Shown here: positions 1 to 12,461 of the stretch, piece by piece
How the letters are laid out: every line of letters begins with the position of its first letter
Position numbering within the stretch: position 1 is the stretch's first letter
Origin: Heterohyrax brucei
Taxonomy: Eukaryota > Chordata > Mammalia > Hyracoidea > Procaviidae
Length of the DNA: 64,000 bases
NCBI GenBank assembly: GCA_028571685.1
Contig: CM053140.1
Coordinates: forward strand, 221,607,323-221,671,322
Reading direction: 5' to 3'
Position numbers and translations under genes: made by a program
The notes under the pieces: model-generated
Database searches by the model: none
Seen by the model: only the letters and a program-made list of their open reading frames with translations
Told to the model about the DNA's origin: nothing

Positions 1-3000
1 ATTCTTAGTAGTTTCCATTTATCTATTTTCTCTTCTGTTGATGATGCTTTGTCAGATTTTTAAACCTGTCCAAGTTGTGTGTTAGAACTTCCATTGTTGA
101 TCCTAATTTTTCTTGCATGATCTTTATCTTTTTAGATTTGATATTTAGGTCTTTATCCAATTTAGTTGGTTTTTGTGTAAGATGTGAGATATGGGTCTGT
201 TTTCAAGTTTTTGTAGATGGATATCCAATTTTGCCAGCACTGTTTCTTAAAGAGACTGTTTTTACCCCTGTTTATAATCTTAGGGTCTTTGTAGAATACC
301 AACTGTTCATAAGAGGATGGTAGCATCTCTGACATCTCAACTCTGTTCCGTTGCTCTATATGTCTTTCTTTGTACCAGTACCAGGCTGTTTTGGCTACCA
401 TGGGAGTGTAATACGTTCTAAAGTTGGATAATCAGAGATCTCCTAGTGTGTTCTTCTTCATTAGTGCTTTGCTTATCCAGGGTTTCTTCCCATTCCAAAA
501 AAAGTTGGTGATTTGTTTCTCCATCTCATTAAAATAATGTCACTAGAATTTGTATTGGGATTGCATTGTATACATAGATCGTTTTGGATAAGATAGACAT
601 TTTCTCAATGTTAAATCTTCCTATCCATGAGCAGGATAGGTTTCTCTATTTATGTAAGTCTTCTTTAGTTTCTTGCTGTAGGGTTTTGAAGTTCTCTTTG
701 TATAGGTCTCTTATTTCTCTAGTTAAATTTATTCCTAGGCATTTTGTCTTTTGGGGGCTATAGTAAATGGTATTGTTTTGGTGATTTCCTCTTTAATGAT
801 CTTTTTGTTGGTACATAGGAATCCTACTGATTTACTTATGTTTGTTTTATATCCTCATACTTTGTGAAACTCTTCTGTCAGTTTGAGTAGTTTACTTACA
901 GATTCTTTAGGATTCTCTGGGTATACAATCATATCATCTGCAGATAGGGAGATTTTGACTTCTTCTTTGCCAGTGTGGATGCCCTTTATTTCTGTGTCTT
1001 GTCTAGTTCTCTGGTACAACGTTGAAAAGGAGAGATAAGAGTGGGCATCCTTGTCTAGTTCCCATTCTCAAGGGAAATTGTTTCAGTCTCTCCGCACTCA
1101 GGATAATGTAGGTGGTTGGCTTTGTATAAATGGCCTTTATTGCATTGAGGAATTGCCGTTATTCCTATTTTGCTGTGAGTTTTTAGAATGATTTGCTACT
1201 CTGTGAATTTTTAGTATGGTTTGCCTTTTCTGCATCAATTGACAAAATCAGATGATTCTTGTCCTTTATGTTTTTTAGGTGGTTGATCACATTAATTGTT
1301 TTTCTTATGTTGAAGTAGATTTGCATCCCTGGTATGAATCCAACTTGGTCATGATGAATTATTTTTTTTTTGATATGTTGCTGAATTCCACTGGCAAGAA
1401 TTTTGTTGAAGAATTTTGCATCTAGGTTCATGGGTGATACTGGTCTGTAATTTTCCTTTTTGTTGATTCTTTCTCTGGGTTTGATATCAGGGTTATGCTG
1501 GCTTCACAGAATGAATTTGGGAGTATTCCATCCCTTTCTATGCTGTGAAATAGTCTTAGTGGTGTTGGAGTTAACCTTTATCTGAAAGTGTGGTAGAACT
1601 CTGCAGTGAAGCCATCTGGATGAGAGTTTTTTTTGGTTGGTAGTTTTTTGATGACTTTTTCAATCTCTTCCTTTGTGATAAGTTTATTAAGTTGCTCTCC
1701 TTCTCCTTATGATAATTTTGGTAGCCAATGTGAAGCTAGAAATTTGTCCATTTCCTCTAGGTTTTCAAATCTATGGAATATAGTCTTTCATAGTATTCTG
1801 TCATGATAGTTCTGTTTTCTGTTAGATATGTTGTGACAACTCCCATTTCATTTATTTGGGTTATTTGTTTCCTTTCTTGTTTTTCTTTAGCAAGCTTGGC
1901 CAACGGTTTGTCAATTTTGCTGATCTTTAAAAAAAAAAAAAACAGCTTTTGTTCTTATCTATTTTTTTTAATGGTTTTTCTAATCTCTAATTCATTTAGG
2001 TCTTCTCTAATCGTTATTATCTGTTTTCTTCTGGTGCCTGAGGGGTTTCTCTGTTGCTCTCTTTCTAGTCGTTTAGGCTGTAATCTTAATGCTTTTGTGT
2101 GGGTCCTATCTTCCTTCTGGATGTGTGCATTTATAGAGATAAATTGACCTCTGAGCACTGCTTTGGCTGTATCTCATAGATTCTGGTAGGATGAGTTTTC
2201 ATTCTCTCTTGAATCCGTAAGTTTCTTTATTTCATCCTGATTTCTTCTATAACCTATGGATTCTTGAGTAAAGTTTTGTTCAGTTTCCATGAATTCCAAT
2301 TTCTATCTACGTTTTTTCTGCTATTGATTTTCACTTTTACGACTTTATGGTCTGAGAAGTTGCTTTGCAATAATTCAGTGTTTTGGATTTTGTTGACATT
2401 TGCTTTATGTCCTAACACATGGTCTACTTTGGAAAGTGTTCCCTGTGTATTGGAGAAGAAGGTGTAGCTTTCTGTTGATGGATAAAAAGTTCTGTATACG
2501 TTAATGAGGTCTCATTGGTTAACTGCGACAATACAATCTTCGGTGTCTTTACCGAGTTTTTTTTTTCTAGAAGATCTGTCCAGTACTGAAGGTGAAGTGT
2601 TGAGGTCTCCCACTATTTTGTGGAATGATCTATCTCATTTTTCAATGTAGTCAGTGTTTGTTCAATGTATTTAGATGCTTTAGTATTGGGTGCATAAGTA
2701 TTTAATGTTGTTAAGTTCTGCTTGTATATTGAACCTCTCAGCAATAGATAGTGACCATCGTTGTCCACGATGGTGGATTTTACATTAAAATGTAATTTAT
2801 CTGGGATTAGTATTGCCACATCTGCTCTTCTTTGTGTATTGTTACCTTGGTGTATATTATTCTACCCTTTAATTTTCAGTTTGCTCATATCTTTAACTCC
2901 AAGGTGAGTTTCTTGTAAGCAACATGTAGATGGGTTGTGTGTTTTGATCCAAGATGTCACTTGTTGTCTCTTTACTGGAGCATTCAGTTGGTTTACATTC

Positions 3001-3110
3001 AGTGTAATTATTGGTATTATGTGTTTAGTGCTGTCATTTTTATGTATTTATTTTTGTGCTGCTGTTTTCTCTGTTGTTCTTAGTATTCTGTTCCAGGTCT
3101 TTCTTCCTTA
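1..3110 (-). pseudogene. L1-a ORF2 (endonuclease-reverse transcriptase) remnant, truncated by window edge
   Basis: Reverse-strand fragments match L1-c ORF2 in order. Endonuclease pieces lie at about 2613-2819 (containing LNTYAPN, compare LNIYAPN in L1-c), the EN-RT linker at 1955-2158, the RT entry ([32 protein letters not shown]) at 1183-1431, and the post-RT region ([11 protein letters not shown]) at 162-401. Stops and shifts separate them. The intact protein would perform target-primed reverse transcription; this copy is inactive. Confidence 0.85.
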
Positions 3111-3529
3111 TGGTTGACTTTTCATCTTTTTCAGTGTTGGCTTTGTGTTTGTCAAGACTCCTGTATTACGTTGGTTTTGACATATTGCACTGGTATTGTG
3201 CTTTGTGGCTACTCCTGTGGCCCTCCTTTGTATTCTAAATTTAAACCCAATTTTAACTTCTACAAGTCTTATTAGCTTCCTTTCCATCTGGAAGGACTAT
3301 AACTAGTGGAGTATATCTCTCTTTTTAATGAGATGGTATCACAGTTTTCATGTTATGATCACTGGTTCCCTTCTTTTAATATTATAACTTTGATTGAGTT
3401 TTGTGCCTTCCCTAACTGAGTAGGTTTCTGGATGCTGTGTCTTGCATTGTGTCTTTCAATATACACTTAATGGTTTTGTTTTTCTAAGCCAATAGCTTCT
3501 TCCAGTATTTCTCATAGCTTTGGTTTCAT

Positions 3530-4407
3530 TTTCACAAAGTCTTTAAGTTTCTGTTTCTCTATGACATCTTAATTTCATCTTTATACTTTAAGGACAGTTT
3601 TGCAGTATGTATAATTTTTGGTTGCAAGTTTTTCTCCTTCAGGGCTTTGAATGTGTTAAACCACTGCCTCGATGTCAACATCACTTCTGCTAAGACGTCA
3701 GATGAAAACCTACAGGGCTTCCCTCTGAATGTTAGCTTTATTTGAGTCTCACTGCCTTTAAGAATTTCTGCTTATGTTTCATTTTGTTAAGTTTGATTAT
3801 AATATGTCTTGGTGTGTTTCTTTTGAGATCTAGTTTTTGTAAAATTTGATACACATCTTGGATATCTATGTTCTCTTTCAGGGAAGTTTTCTTTCAGCAA
3901 TGCAGTAACAATACTCTGTGTTTTCAGGTATCCCTCCTTGTTCAGGAACTCCTATTAATTGTAGATTATTCCTCTTGGTAGAGTCCCACATGTTTCTTAA
4001 TGCTTCTTCCTTGTCCTTGTTTCTTTTCTGAGGTTTCTCATCCTAGATGCTGGTGTCATTAGCTCTATTTTCAGGATCAGTAAGTCTAATTTCAGTTTGT
4101 CAGTTCTACTGTTTGGGCCTTGAATTGAATTATCTAAGTCTATAATTTTGTTATTGACTTATCGGATTTCAGAATGCTGATGTTCCATCAGTTCAAACCA
4201 CTTGCTTAATTTTGCATTTTTCTCTCCTGAATTTTTTAAAATGTCTAGGAGGGCTTTGTAGATAATTCTTTTGTACTTAAATTCTGACAGTTTCAGAAAG
4301 TCTTCTTCATCGGGGACGTTCTTTGATTCTTCATTTTGGGAGTTTTGTAGAGTCATGTTTGGATGTATCTTTAAATGTTTGGCTTGGGTTTGTTGCTTTG
4401 GGGACAC
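3530..4407 (-). pseudogene. L1-a ORF1 (ORF1p RNA-binding protein) remnant
   Basis: A reading frame opens with ATG at 4407 and runs 82 codons to 4159. It matches the ORF1 start region of L1-c (35634): a polar N-terminus followed by an EFKYKRIIYKALLDILKNSG-like coiled-coil start. The downstream ORF1 part (RRM and C-terminal domain) is recognisable in the reverse complement to about 3530 but is frameshifted. ORF1p is the trimeric RNA-binding component of the L1 RNP; this copy cannot encode it. The 3' limit is approximate. Confidence 0.75.
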
Positions 4408-5401
4408 CTAGAAGCTGTTTACTTTTTCTGGTGCTGCCTCAATAGAAGCTGAGGTGCAGTTCTGAGAAGGGAGTTGGTCACCAGCCACCTCTTTGTCCTT
4501 CAGTGAGTGGGCCCAGTGGATTCTATGGCGTTGCAGACCCTGTCTCCTGACTTGGCAAAGATGCGGCCCTACTTATGGAGTCACTAGGTGGCCATAAGCC
4601 AACCCTATGATGTAGGTCAGTAAAGGCTGGAAGAGATACCATCAGGCTGTACTGAAATTATTTCTCCAGGCATTCTTATTTTGAAAAGCTGAAAGCTATC
4701 TGACAGCTTCCAAAATCAGTCAGCTGTCAGACGTGGCAAACTCCTTCTTCAGGCTGACAATGGAGGCACCTCTTCAGCCATTCCAAATGCTGTGATGTAT
4801 TTCAAAGTAAGGACAGGCTACTACCCAGCTGTCATCCCCTGCCTGACCCTATACAGAAGGATACACTGTGTTAAACACAGTTTTTCTGTTGGAAAAATGT
4901 TCCTCAGGCTGGTATTTCCTCTCAGCCTGGGAACTAACCCCTGCCAGTTGAAAAAGATGGTGTCCCCATCAAGCTGTCCAACCCACCACAAAATAGCTGA
5001 ATCTGTGCCAGAGTTCCAAAAAGAGAGGGTGGAGGGGCTGTGGTTTTCTGGATCCAGAACTGGGCTCTCAAAATGTGGCTATTCCACACTCTGATGACTT
5101 CAGCCCTGCTGCTCAGCATAGCTGCTAGTTAAGCCCATCCCTCATCTGCATTCCAACAAAAAGAAAATAATGTTAAAAACAGCATTTACCTTCAGCCCAT
5201 TGGAGCTGGCCATTCAATAGAGCGGGGCTCAGTGAAAGAGAAGTTTCACTTTCAGTGGCATTTAGTCCAAACTGACAGCTGTATGCATTGTTCTATGGCT
5301 CACTGGGTGTGCAGAAAGCTCCATTTAATTATCTATCCAAGCCTTAGTTTTCAGAGGGAAATAAGGAGACATGTGTCTAGTCTGTCATCTTGACTCCACC
5401 C

Positions 5402-5913
5402 ATCAGAGTTTATTTTCATCAAAGAAATGGCTCATACAGTTTTTAGAGGCTGTACCATCTCAAGTTCATGTGACAGGAAAGTGGCTTCTGAGTCTCATAA
5501 CTGTAGGGGCTGGTGACCCCAAGTTTGGCAAGCCGAAGATTAGGGCTGTTAATTACAGACTGTAAAAATTGATGTATCTGTCAAGATCAGCAGGAAAGAT
5601 CACAGATAAGCTGCTAGTTCAAGTCACGAAAACTGTAGGTCAGACGAATAGGAACTAGCTGCAGGATGCCCAAGCAAAAGGCCTGGCAAGGAGAGCATAG
5701 AAGGCTAGGTGGTAGAGGGTAGATGGATGAAGCCTTAAGGGTGGTGAGCTGCCATAGGCCTTGTAGTAATCAGTACTACTCACAGGAGATGCCACTGTGG
5801 GAGTGATCATGTATTATATCCTAAAAGGGAAGTGATCACAACATTGTATGACTACCAAATAAGAAATGTGGCCCAAGCAAGTTGACGCACAATCTTAAGC
5901 ATCACAGTGAATA
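5402..5913 (-). mobile_element. Probable ERVL/MLT2-like LTR fragment
   Basis: Read on the minus strand, the right end (5913 leftwards) starts GATGCTTAAGATTGTGCGTC, then an AACTTGCTTGGGCC-type block. This is the same opening as the solo LTR at 27545 (ATGGTTAAGATTGTATGTC...). The left end holds a GAAATGGCTCAT block that also occurs, inverted, near the 3' end of that LTR. No internal region or target duplication is visible. The left boundary is the L1-a 5' end. Assignment rests on these two shared blocks only. Confidence 0.45.
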
Positions 5914-5950
5914 AGCCAAGCCAAGGCCAAGTGCCGTCGAGTCAGTCATA

Positions 5951-6318
5951 ATTCTATTGTTTTTGCTTTTCTAGATGTTTAAAATATTTCATAATGAAAG
6001 AGTTTTGAAAAATTGAAGTGTTATAATTGGTTTTATTAAATTGTACATCTAAAAATGTTGAACTGGCTCATGTCATGTTATTTGTATTTTTATAACAATG
6101 AAAAATAAAAATAACGTAAGCAGTCTGGTGATGTCGAGATTAATGTAAAATGTTGACTTAAAATTAGTTGAAGGCAAATATGCTGCACTGTGCCATTGGA
6201 ACAGACTAAAACAAGTGGCCACATCTTGAACATAATTTGCACCATTTTGTTTCTAAATTCTGTTTCCCAGCACATGTTCATTAGTTTCTCTCAAGTTAAT
6301 CTATGGTTTCTTTAGGAC
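5951..6318. other. Unassigned AT-rich sequence
   Basis: I see no open frame, repeat family or RNA gene here. A short SINE/RTE-tail-like string (CCAAGTGCCGTCGAGTCAG, minus orientation) lies just left of it at about 5929-5947. Confidence 0.4.
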
Positions 6319-6697
6319 TGTGGAAAGGCAAGTGTTAAAAGTCTAAAAATCATAAAAGAAATTTACTCTGTGACTGGCAACTTAAATGATGGTCAAACTA
6401 CCACCAGGCCCAAAATATCAGTTAAGAAAGAGATCAACACATCCGGGACATGACTGCTGTAACCATCTAAGGAGTTAACATTCTACAAATCCCTAGGACT
6501 CATAAAACCTTATTCTATTTTACTATAAAATCTCCCACTGGTGTTCATTTTGGGGATACAGACTTTGGAGGAATCTATCCCCTCTGTCTCCTTATGTACC
6601 AGTGCATAATAAAACCTCTTGCTTCTCATTTCACCACTGTCTCAAAGATTGCTGTTTGCATTATGCAACCGGAACTCTGCTTAGGTTTGCAGTAACA
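6319..6697 (+). mobile_element. Probable solo retroviral LTR (class I/II-like)
   Basis: The segment has LTR architecture on the plus strand: a TATA box (TATAAAA, 6524-6530), a polyadenylation signal AATAAA (6608-6613) about 80 bp downstream, a CT-rich R/U5-like stretch, and a terminal ...AGTAACA at 6697. I chose a TGTGGAAAGG start because it gives a TG...CA element of about 380 bp. I could not find a matching target-site duplication, so the 5' boundary is uncertain. No internal retroviral sequence adjoins it. Confidence 0.5.
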
Positions 6698-7285
6698 CCA
6701 TCCCTCAATATCCTCCCCATCACTAACAGCATTAATGAACTAACATACTCTCTCTTGCGCTTCATCCCAGCACTGTGTTGGGAAGGATTCTGAGACAGCC
6801 TTAGGTAACCACTACACGAACTGATCACAGCTGGCAAGTGAGATGATACCCATTTGCCATTCCTACACTAAGATGTAAATAAACAGAGTTTTATATAGTT
6901 TAAATGTATATTCTTGACAAAGGGAAAGAACATTTCTTCCCCCAGGAAGTAGGAGTGTTACAGCTGGGTTCCTGAGGAGGGTAAAAGAAGGGGATGGAGC
7001 ATGGAAAAAAAAATGCAGAGAAAGATACTGAGATTATAAATGAGAAATATAAGACAATCTCCTTAATCATATGTCCTAGAATTGGCACAATCCAAGTTCT
7101 GACCCCTCACTGATCCTGAAGGGCTAAAGATCAGTTAATGGTTAATGCTTTACGACAGAAACCATTTGTTCTCTTTTTCTGCAAAACTTCCATTAAGATA
7201 TTTTGACAAGTTGTCTGTGAAAAAAGTCACTTGTTTTATAGGAGGGGAAACAAAATATATCTTTATTGAGTCCCCCAAATTTTAA
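6698..7285. other. Unassigned non-coding sequence
   Basis: Low-copy-looking sequence with no supported gene. Short open frames on both strands have no recognisable motif. Confidence 0.4.
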
Positions 7286-7497
7286 ACCAGCGGTTACTGA
7301 GCCAGTTCTGACTCACAGAGACCATGTGTGTTACAGAGTATAACCATGCTGCCTAGAAGTTTAAATGGCTAATTTTTCAGAAATAGATCGACAAGCCTTT
7401 CTTCTGAGGTGCTACTGCCTTCTTGGGGTGAGTTCTAATCACTAACACTTCAGTTAGTAGTCAAACATTTAAGTATTTGTGTCACACAGGGAATCCT
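7286..7497 (-). mobile_element. AfroSINE (long type), minus
   Basis: Reverse complement: a diverged SINE head (GGATTCCCTGTGTGAC...), a region ending in a CTAACTGAAG block, a middle insert with AAGAAAGGCTTGTCGATC, and a tail ...GTGAGTCAGAACTGGCTCAG. The order matches the copies at 48350 and 55123, which carry the same extra middle segment. It is heavily mutated. Confidence 0.75.
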
Positions 7498-7632
7498 ATT
7501 GAAATGTAAAGCAGCTTAAAACCACCAAATATCCTCAAAATATGTTGACTGAACTTGTGTTTACTTTGTTTCCATCTCCACCTAATTCAATATAAATGTG
7601 TATTGTTGACAATGAGAAAGAACTAGATGTAG

Positions 7633-7634
<2 letters not shown>

Positions 7635-7663
<29 letters not shown>
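7635..7663. repeat. (GT)n microsatellite
   Basis: About 14 uninterrupted GT units. Confidence 0.98.
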
Positions 7664-10061
7664 CATCCATTTTTCTCCTATATAACCTATATAATTATCC
7701 CATAGCAGACTTGTAGCAATATAGCATTTAAAGAAGTAGCATCCTCACTCAATAACTCTTAAAAAATACTACAAGTTTTTAGTTCTTAAAAATGTTACAC
7801 AGGATACAAACAAGTATTTTAAAGCATACCATGATACAGAACAAAGAAATTTTTTTTCAATGTCTCTTTAAGCATATCTTCTTTTTACAAATATTTTATT
7901 TCTCTCCATGCCTTATTTCTTCCTACTTCTATCCCCACTGCCTACACCACATTACTATGTTTTTCTGTTCGATTTTACCAAATCCAAGCTATACCTTCCC
8001 AACACTGTGCTCTGACACATGCCTCCTCTGTTGGATAGAACCTTTTAGAAAATGTGGTTTCATCCTCTTCCATGACAGTTTTTATCCTAAGAATTATAAT
8101 ACTGGAATTATGGTGAGACAAATTCTACAACTTTTCAAAAATATATAACTTATATTTCAGGTATGCTACCATCATTCCTATTTCCCAAAGCCATCAGTGT
8201 TAGTGACTGTCTGATCTTCCTTTTTTGAAGAGCTAGGATGGGAAAAGTGTGAGTGGGCTAGGATACTTTCCTAGACTGTCATCTCACAAGTTAGATATGA
8301 AAGAGGGCAGAGCTGGATTATCTACGCAGATCAAAATAAAGCCCAAATGTTAGGCAAGGTTAGGCACAGATCCAGAGTTCTGGGGTGGCTATCAAGGGAA
8401 GAGTGGTGTCTGCTCCAAGGGAGAAAGAACTGTGTAGAAAGTCAGAGATGAGCCATAACATCATTTTCAGTGTATGGATGACAGTAGACATCTAATTAGA
8501 CAACATTTAAGATTAAAGTATAGATTCTGGAGGATAGTCTGCAAGGATCCCTAGGGCAATGGTTTTTGGTATGGGTGTTGTGACGGTAGAGGGGAGGGGT
8601 GTAATGTGTGGAAGTAGAGAGAAATGTAACCATGACAGTATTTAGGTAGGACCTAGGACACATCTTCACTGTATTTTGGATGTAGAATCTTGGCCCTGCA
8701 TTCTTTACCTTGATTCACTGAACTACTTCTAGACTGGAACTTGCTCCGACATTGATATGTCTATATTTCTATTCGCATAACCCAGTAAGAATTAGTGACC
8801 CCATCCATGAAAGAAGATACTATCCATTCTTAAGAGAAACTGAACATTGTTTCCACATGAGTGATCATATGATATTTTAAGATCTTAAAATATAGTTTAG
8901 ATGCCATACTGCAGTTTATACATGTGGAGGTGATTGATTAACACTGGGAGAATTTCCATTAGACTATTTCAAATGGAAGTTTTAATCTTTTGAGATTTTA
9001 ACTGTACTGCAGTTGTCTTCCCTGTGATATTTGGCTATAGTACCCACATTTCCTCATGATGTGCCTTTCATATTTCATCTCTTTAACTTGATTACTCTTG
9101 TTTTGCATTTGATTTTCTTAGGTTGTTGAGAATTAAAATTCTATAATGAAGGCACTCAAAAACTGGCTCAAAGCACTGCTGTATATGTACAATTGTCTTT
9201 TAAATAAGCACAATATGATTAAATAAGTACAATATTATTTAATAACAGAAAATGCTGGATGTATGCTGAAATTATGACTAGTAATTGTCAAAGCTGTAAC
9301 ACCTCATATCGTAGGCTTGATTTTCCAGAAGCAGATACTTAGATGGAGTTTTGGATATAGAATGTTTGTTAGACTTCAGTATTTGTGAATGGAAGAGGGA
9401 AAAGCAGCATTGGAGAGTGGAAGAAATGTTGTGATAAAGGCCCATCAGAACACTCAGCCAATCTGTCTGTGGGTTATGGAGGCAATTATTACTTCACGGA
9501 ATTGTGATGATAAATATGTAACAGCTAGTTCTGTGAGGTGGAAAAAAGTCCTGATTAGTAGTATTGACAATTTTCATGCTATAAATACTCCCATCATGGA
9601 TGATTTTAAGCTACCAACTTGATGTTACTGAGTGAGAAGTTAGGAAGAAGTGCAGCATTTTGTAAACTAATACTAGCTGACTCTGGTGTACCACTACATC
9701 TCCCCCTGCAAAGATCCTGCAGATCTTTTATTCATCACTATCAACTTGCTTCTGTATTCAGAAAATCTGGATAGTTTCCTTTCCCCAGTGTAGTTACCTG
9801 AAAACATGGCCATAGGTCTCTGGGGAAAGACTGGTAGAACTACTCCTGTGAATATTTGCCAAATTATTCAGGATTCTTCATCTTGAGGACTTAGTCACTC
9901 CACTTAAAGCATTCTTAGTCTGAAAACCAGTTAAGCTCTAGAAAATGAACAAAAGATCATGATTTATTGGAGTGATTGGCTTCAGCCTCCTGATCAACAA
10001 TCTGATTTGTTCTCCTAGAAAAAAAAATTATCTACTTAAAAAGAATATTGTTCTTGGGATT
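7664..10061. other. Low-copy non-coding sequence
   Basis: About 2.4 kb in which I recognise no repeat family and no gene. Two longer frames (7792-8148 plus, 118 codons; 9389-9622 plus, 77 codons) have no domain, no splice context and ordinary composition, and I treat them as chance. Confidence 0.4.
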
Positions 10062-12461
10062 TAGATAAAGGTTTACAGAACAAACCAGTTTCTCACTAAA
10101 CAGTACAAATACTGTTTTATAACACTGTTTAATAACCCCATGCTGTGTCAGCACTTACCTTCGGACTTTGGGTTCCCAGTTACCAGCTTTTCTGTCCCTT
10201 CCTGTCTTCCATCCTTACTCCTGAGTTGGCATGCCCCTTTAGTCTCAGTTTGTTTTATGTGCCTTTCTAAATCTTTAGCTGGAGGGTAAACCCTCAGGGA
10301 GGCGAGGGGTATGGATAGAAAACACTGAATAGATAATAAGAGCACAATATGAGGAAGCCAGCCCAACTTGTGCAAGGTAAGGTCATGGGCACTCCATAGA
10401 CATATCCAAACTTCCTGAAGGAGTGAATTGCTCGGCTGAGGGCTATAGGGACAATGGTCTCAGGGAACATCGAGCTCAGCTGACATAACATAGTTTATTA
10501 AAACATGTTATACATTCTACTTTGTGAGCAGCACCTGGGGTCTTCAAAGTCTATGAATGACCATCTGAGATGCTCACAGGTATGAAGCTAAAATGGTGTC
10601 TGAAGGCCATATTCTTGGAGTTCCTCCAGTCTCTATGAGGCCAGTAAGTCTAATCTTTTTTTGTGAGTTAGAATTTTATTCTATATTTTTCTCTAGCTAT
10701 CTGAGACTGTCTATTATGATACCTGTTAAAGCAGTCAGTTGTGGTAGCTGGGAATCTTCCAGTTGTACTGGACTCAGTCTATGGAAGCCAAAGAAGATGC
10801 GGTACATTCTTCCTTTGGACTAATCTATCACTTGTATCTTTAGTTTTCTCCATTCTCTGTTGCACCTAAACAGGTAAGATCTGTGAATATCCCAAATAGC
10901 AATTCACAGACTTTTAAGACCCCAAATGCTACTCACAAAGTAGAGTGTATAACATTTTTTTAATAAACCGTGTTATGTCAGTTGAGCCAGATGTTCCCTG
11001 AGACTGTTGTTGCTACAGCCCTCAGCTGAGCAATTCAGTCCTTCAGGAAGTTTGGATATATCTATGGAGTTCCCATGACCTTACCTTGCACAAATTGTGC
11101 TGGCTTCCTCATATTGTGTTCTTATTGTCTATTCAGTGTTTTCTATCCCTACCCCTCCCCTCCTTCATAATTATCAAAGATCATTTCTTTATTGTGTGCA
11201 AACCTTTTCATGAATTTTCACAGTAGTGATGTCATGCAATATTTGTCCTTTTGTGATTGACATATTTCACTCAGCATAATGCCCTTTAGATTCACCCATG
11301 CTATAAGACGCCTCCCAGATTCATCATTGTTCTTTATCATTTCATGCTACTCCATTGAGTGTATGACCCATAGTTTGTTTATCCATTCATCTGTTGATGG
11401 TCATCTAGGTGGTTTCTATTTTTTGCTATTATGAACAATGCTGCAAAGAGCAGGGGTGAGTATATGTCTCCTCATGTGATGACTCTTATTTCCCTAGGAT
11501 ATATTCCTAGGAGTGGTATTGTTGGATCACAAGATATTTCTATATCTAGCTTTCTAAGGAAGTGTCATATTATTTTCCAAAATGATCGCACCATTTGATA
11601 TTTCTGACCAGCAGTACATAAGAGTTCTAGTCTCCCCATAACTTTTCTAACATTTGCTTTTTCCTGTTTTTTTTCCCCCCCTTTTTTTTCATTCCAGTAA
11701 TGCCAGGGTGACATGGTATCTCTTTGTGGTTTTGATTTGCATTTCTTCAGTGACTAATGATGGAAAACATTTCCTCATGTTTGTTGGCTGCTTCATTCTT
11801 CTCTAGTGAAGTGTATGTTCATTTCCTTCGCTCATTTTTCATTTGGGTTGTTTGTGTTTTTGTTGCAGAGATGCTGCATTTTCTTATAGATTTTAGAGAT
11901 TAGACCTTTGCCTGATTTGTAATAGCCAAATTTCCCTCCAGTGTGTAGATTCTCTTTTCACTCTTCTGGTAAAGTCTTTTTATGAGCATTAGTGTTTAAT
12001 TTTTAGAAGATCTCAGTGACCCAATTTATCTTCTGGAGTTTGTGTGTCTCTGATTCTGCTTTGTGTCCTGTTAATGCCATGTATTAGGGGTTCTAGCATT
12101 GATTCTATATTTTTGTAACACAAACTTCATAGTTTTTGACTTCGTATGTAGGTATTTGAAACATTTAGAATTAGTTTTGTATATAGTGTGGGTTTGGGGT
12201 ACTGTTTCTTTTTTCTTTTTAACAGAGGGACATCAGTTTTGCTAGCCCTGTTTGTTGAAAAGACTACCTTTTCACCACTTGATGAACTTTGGGCCCTTGT
12301 CGAAGATCAGGTAATACAGTTTATATCTAGATTCTCAACTTTGTTCCACTGGTCAGTAAATGACAGAACCAGGCTGTTTTAACAACCACAGCTGTTCAGT
12401 AGGTGCTGAGGTTAGATAGTGTGAATTATTCTACTTTTTTCCTTCTGCAGTAGTGCTTTAC
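10062..12461 (-). mobile_element. L1-H1 3' part (old host L1), minus
   Basis: The reverse strand runs from ORF2 C-terminal coding relics (12461 leftwards) through the L1 3' UTR to a 3' end near 10062, where GATTTAGATAAAGGTTTAC resembles the L1 3' end at about 51920. The element is interrupted at 12461 by L1-b and resumes at 18244: GTGCTTTAC occurs at 12453-12461 and again at 18244-18252 as the target-site duplication. Its 3' UTR contains a local inverted duplication (10296-11168). Confidence 0.8.
10296..11168. repeat. Inverted duplication inside L1-H1 3' UTR
   Basis: 10296-10566 reads as the reverse complement of about 10893-11168, with few mismatches and about 330 bp between the arms. Matching blocks include ATAGAAAACACTGAATAGA, ATATGAGGAAGCCAGC and ACTTTGTGAG against their complements. 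The spacer continues the L1 3' UTR seen at 52170-52530, so the left arm is the extra piece. Confidence 0.85.

Larger units (their letters stand above)
1..5401 (-). mobile_element. L1-a: LINE-1, 5' end complete, 3' end outside window
   Basis: The reverse strand from 5401 begins with the same start as the other L1 copies here (a GGAGTCAAGATGRCAGACTAG-type 5' end, compare 34641 and 12462). It then runs through a 5' UTR (5401-4408), an ORF1 remnant and an ORF2 remnant, and leaves the window at base 1 inside the C-terminal part of ORF2. Both ORFs are broken by stops and small indels, so it is an old, dead copy. The 5' end abuts an LTR fragment at 5402. No target-site duplication can be tested because the 3' end is missing. 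Confidence 0.9.

Noticed and set aside
7792..8148. 118-codon open frame on the plus strand as a small gene
   Set aside because: Hydrophobic, low-complexity translation with no domain, in AT-rich non-repetitive sequence. Frames of this length are expected by chance in 64 kb read in six frames.
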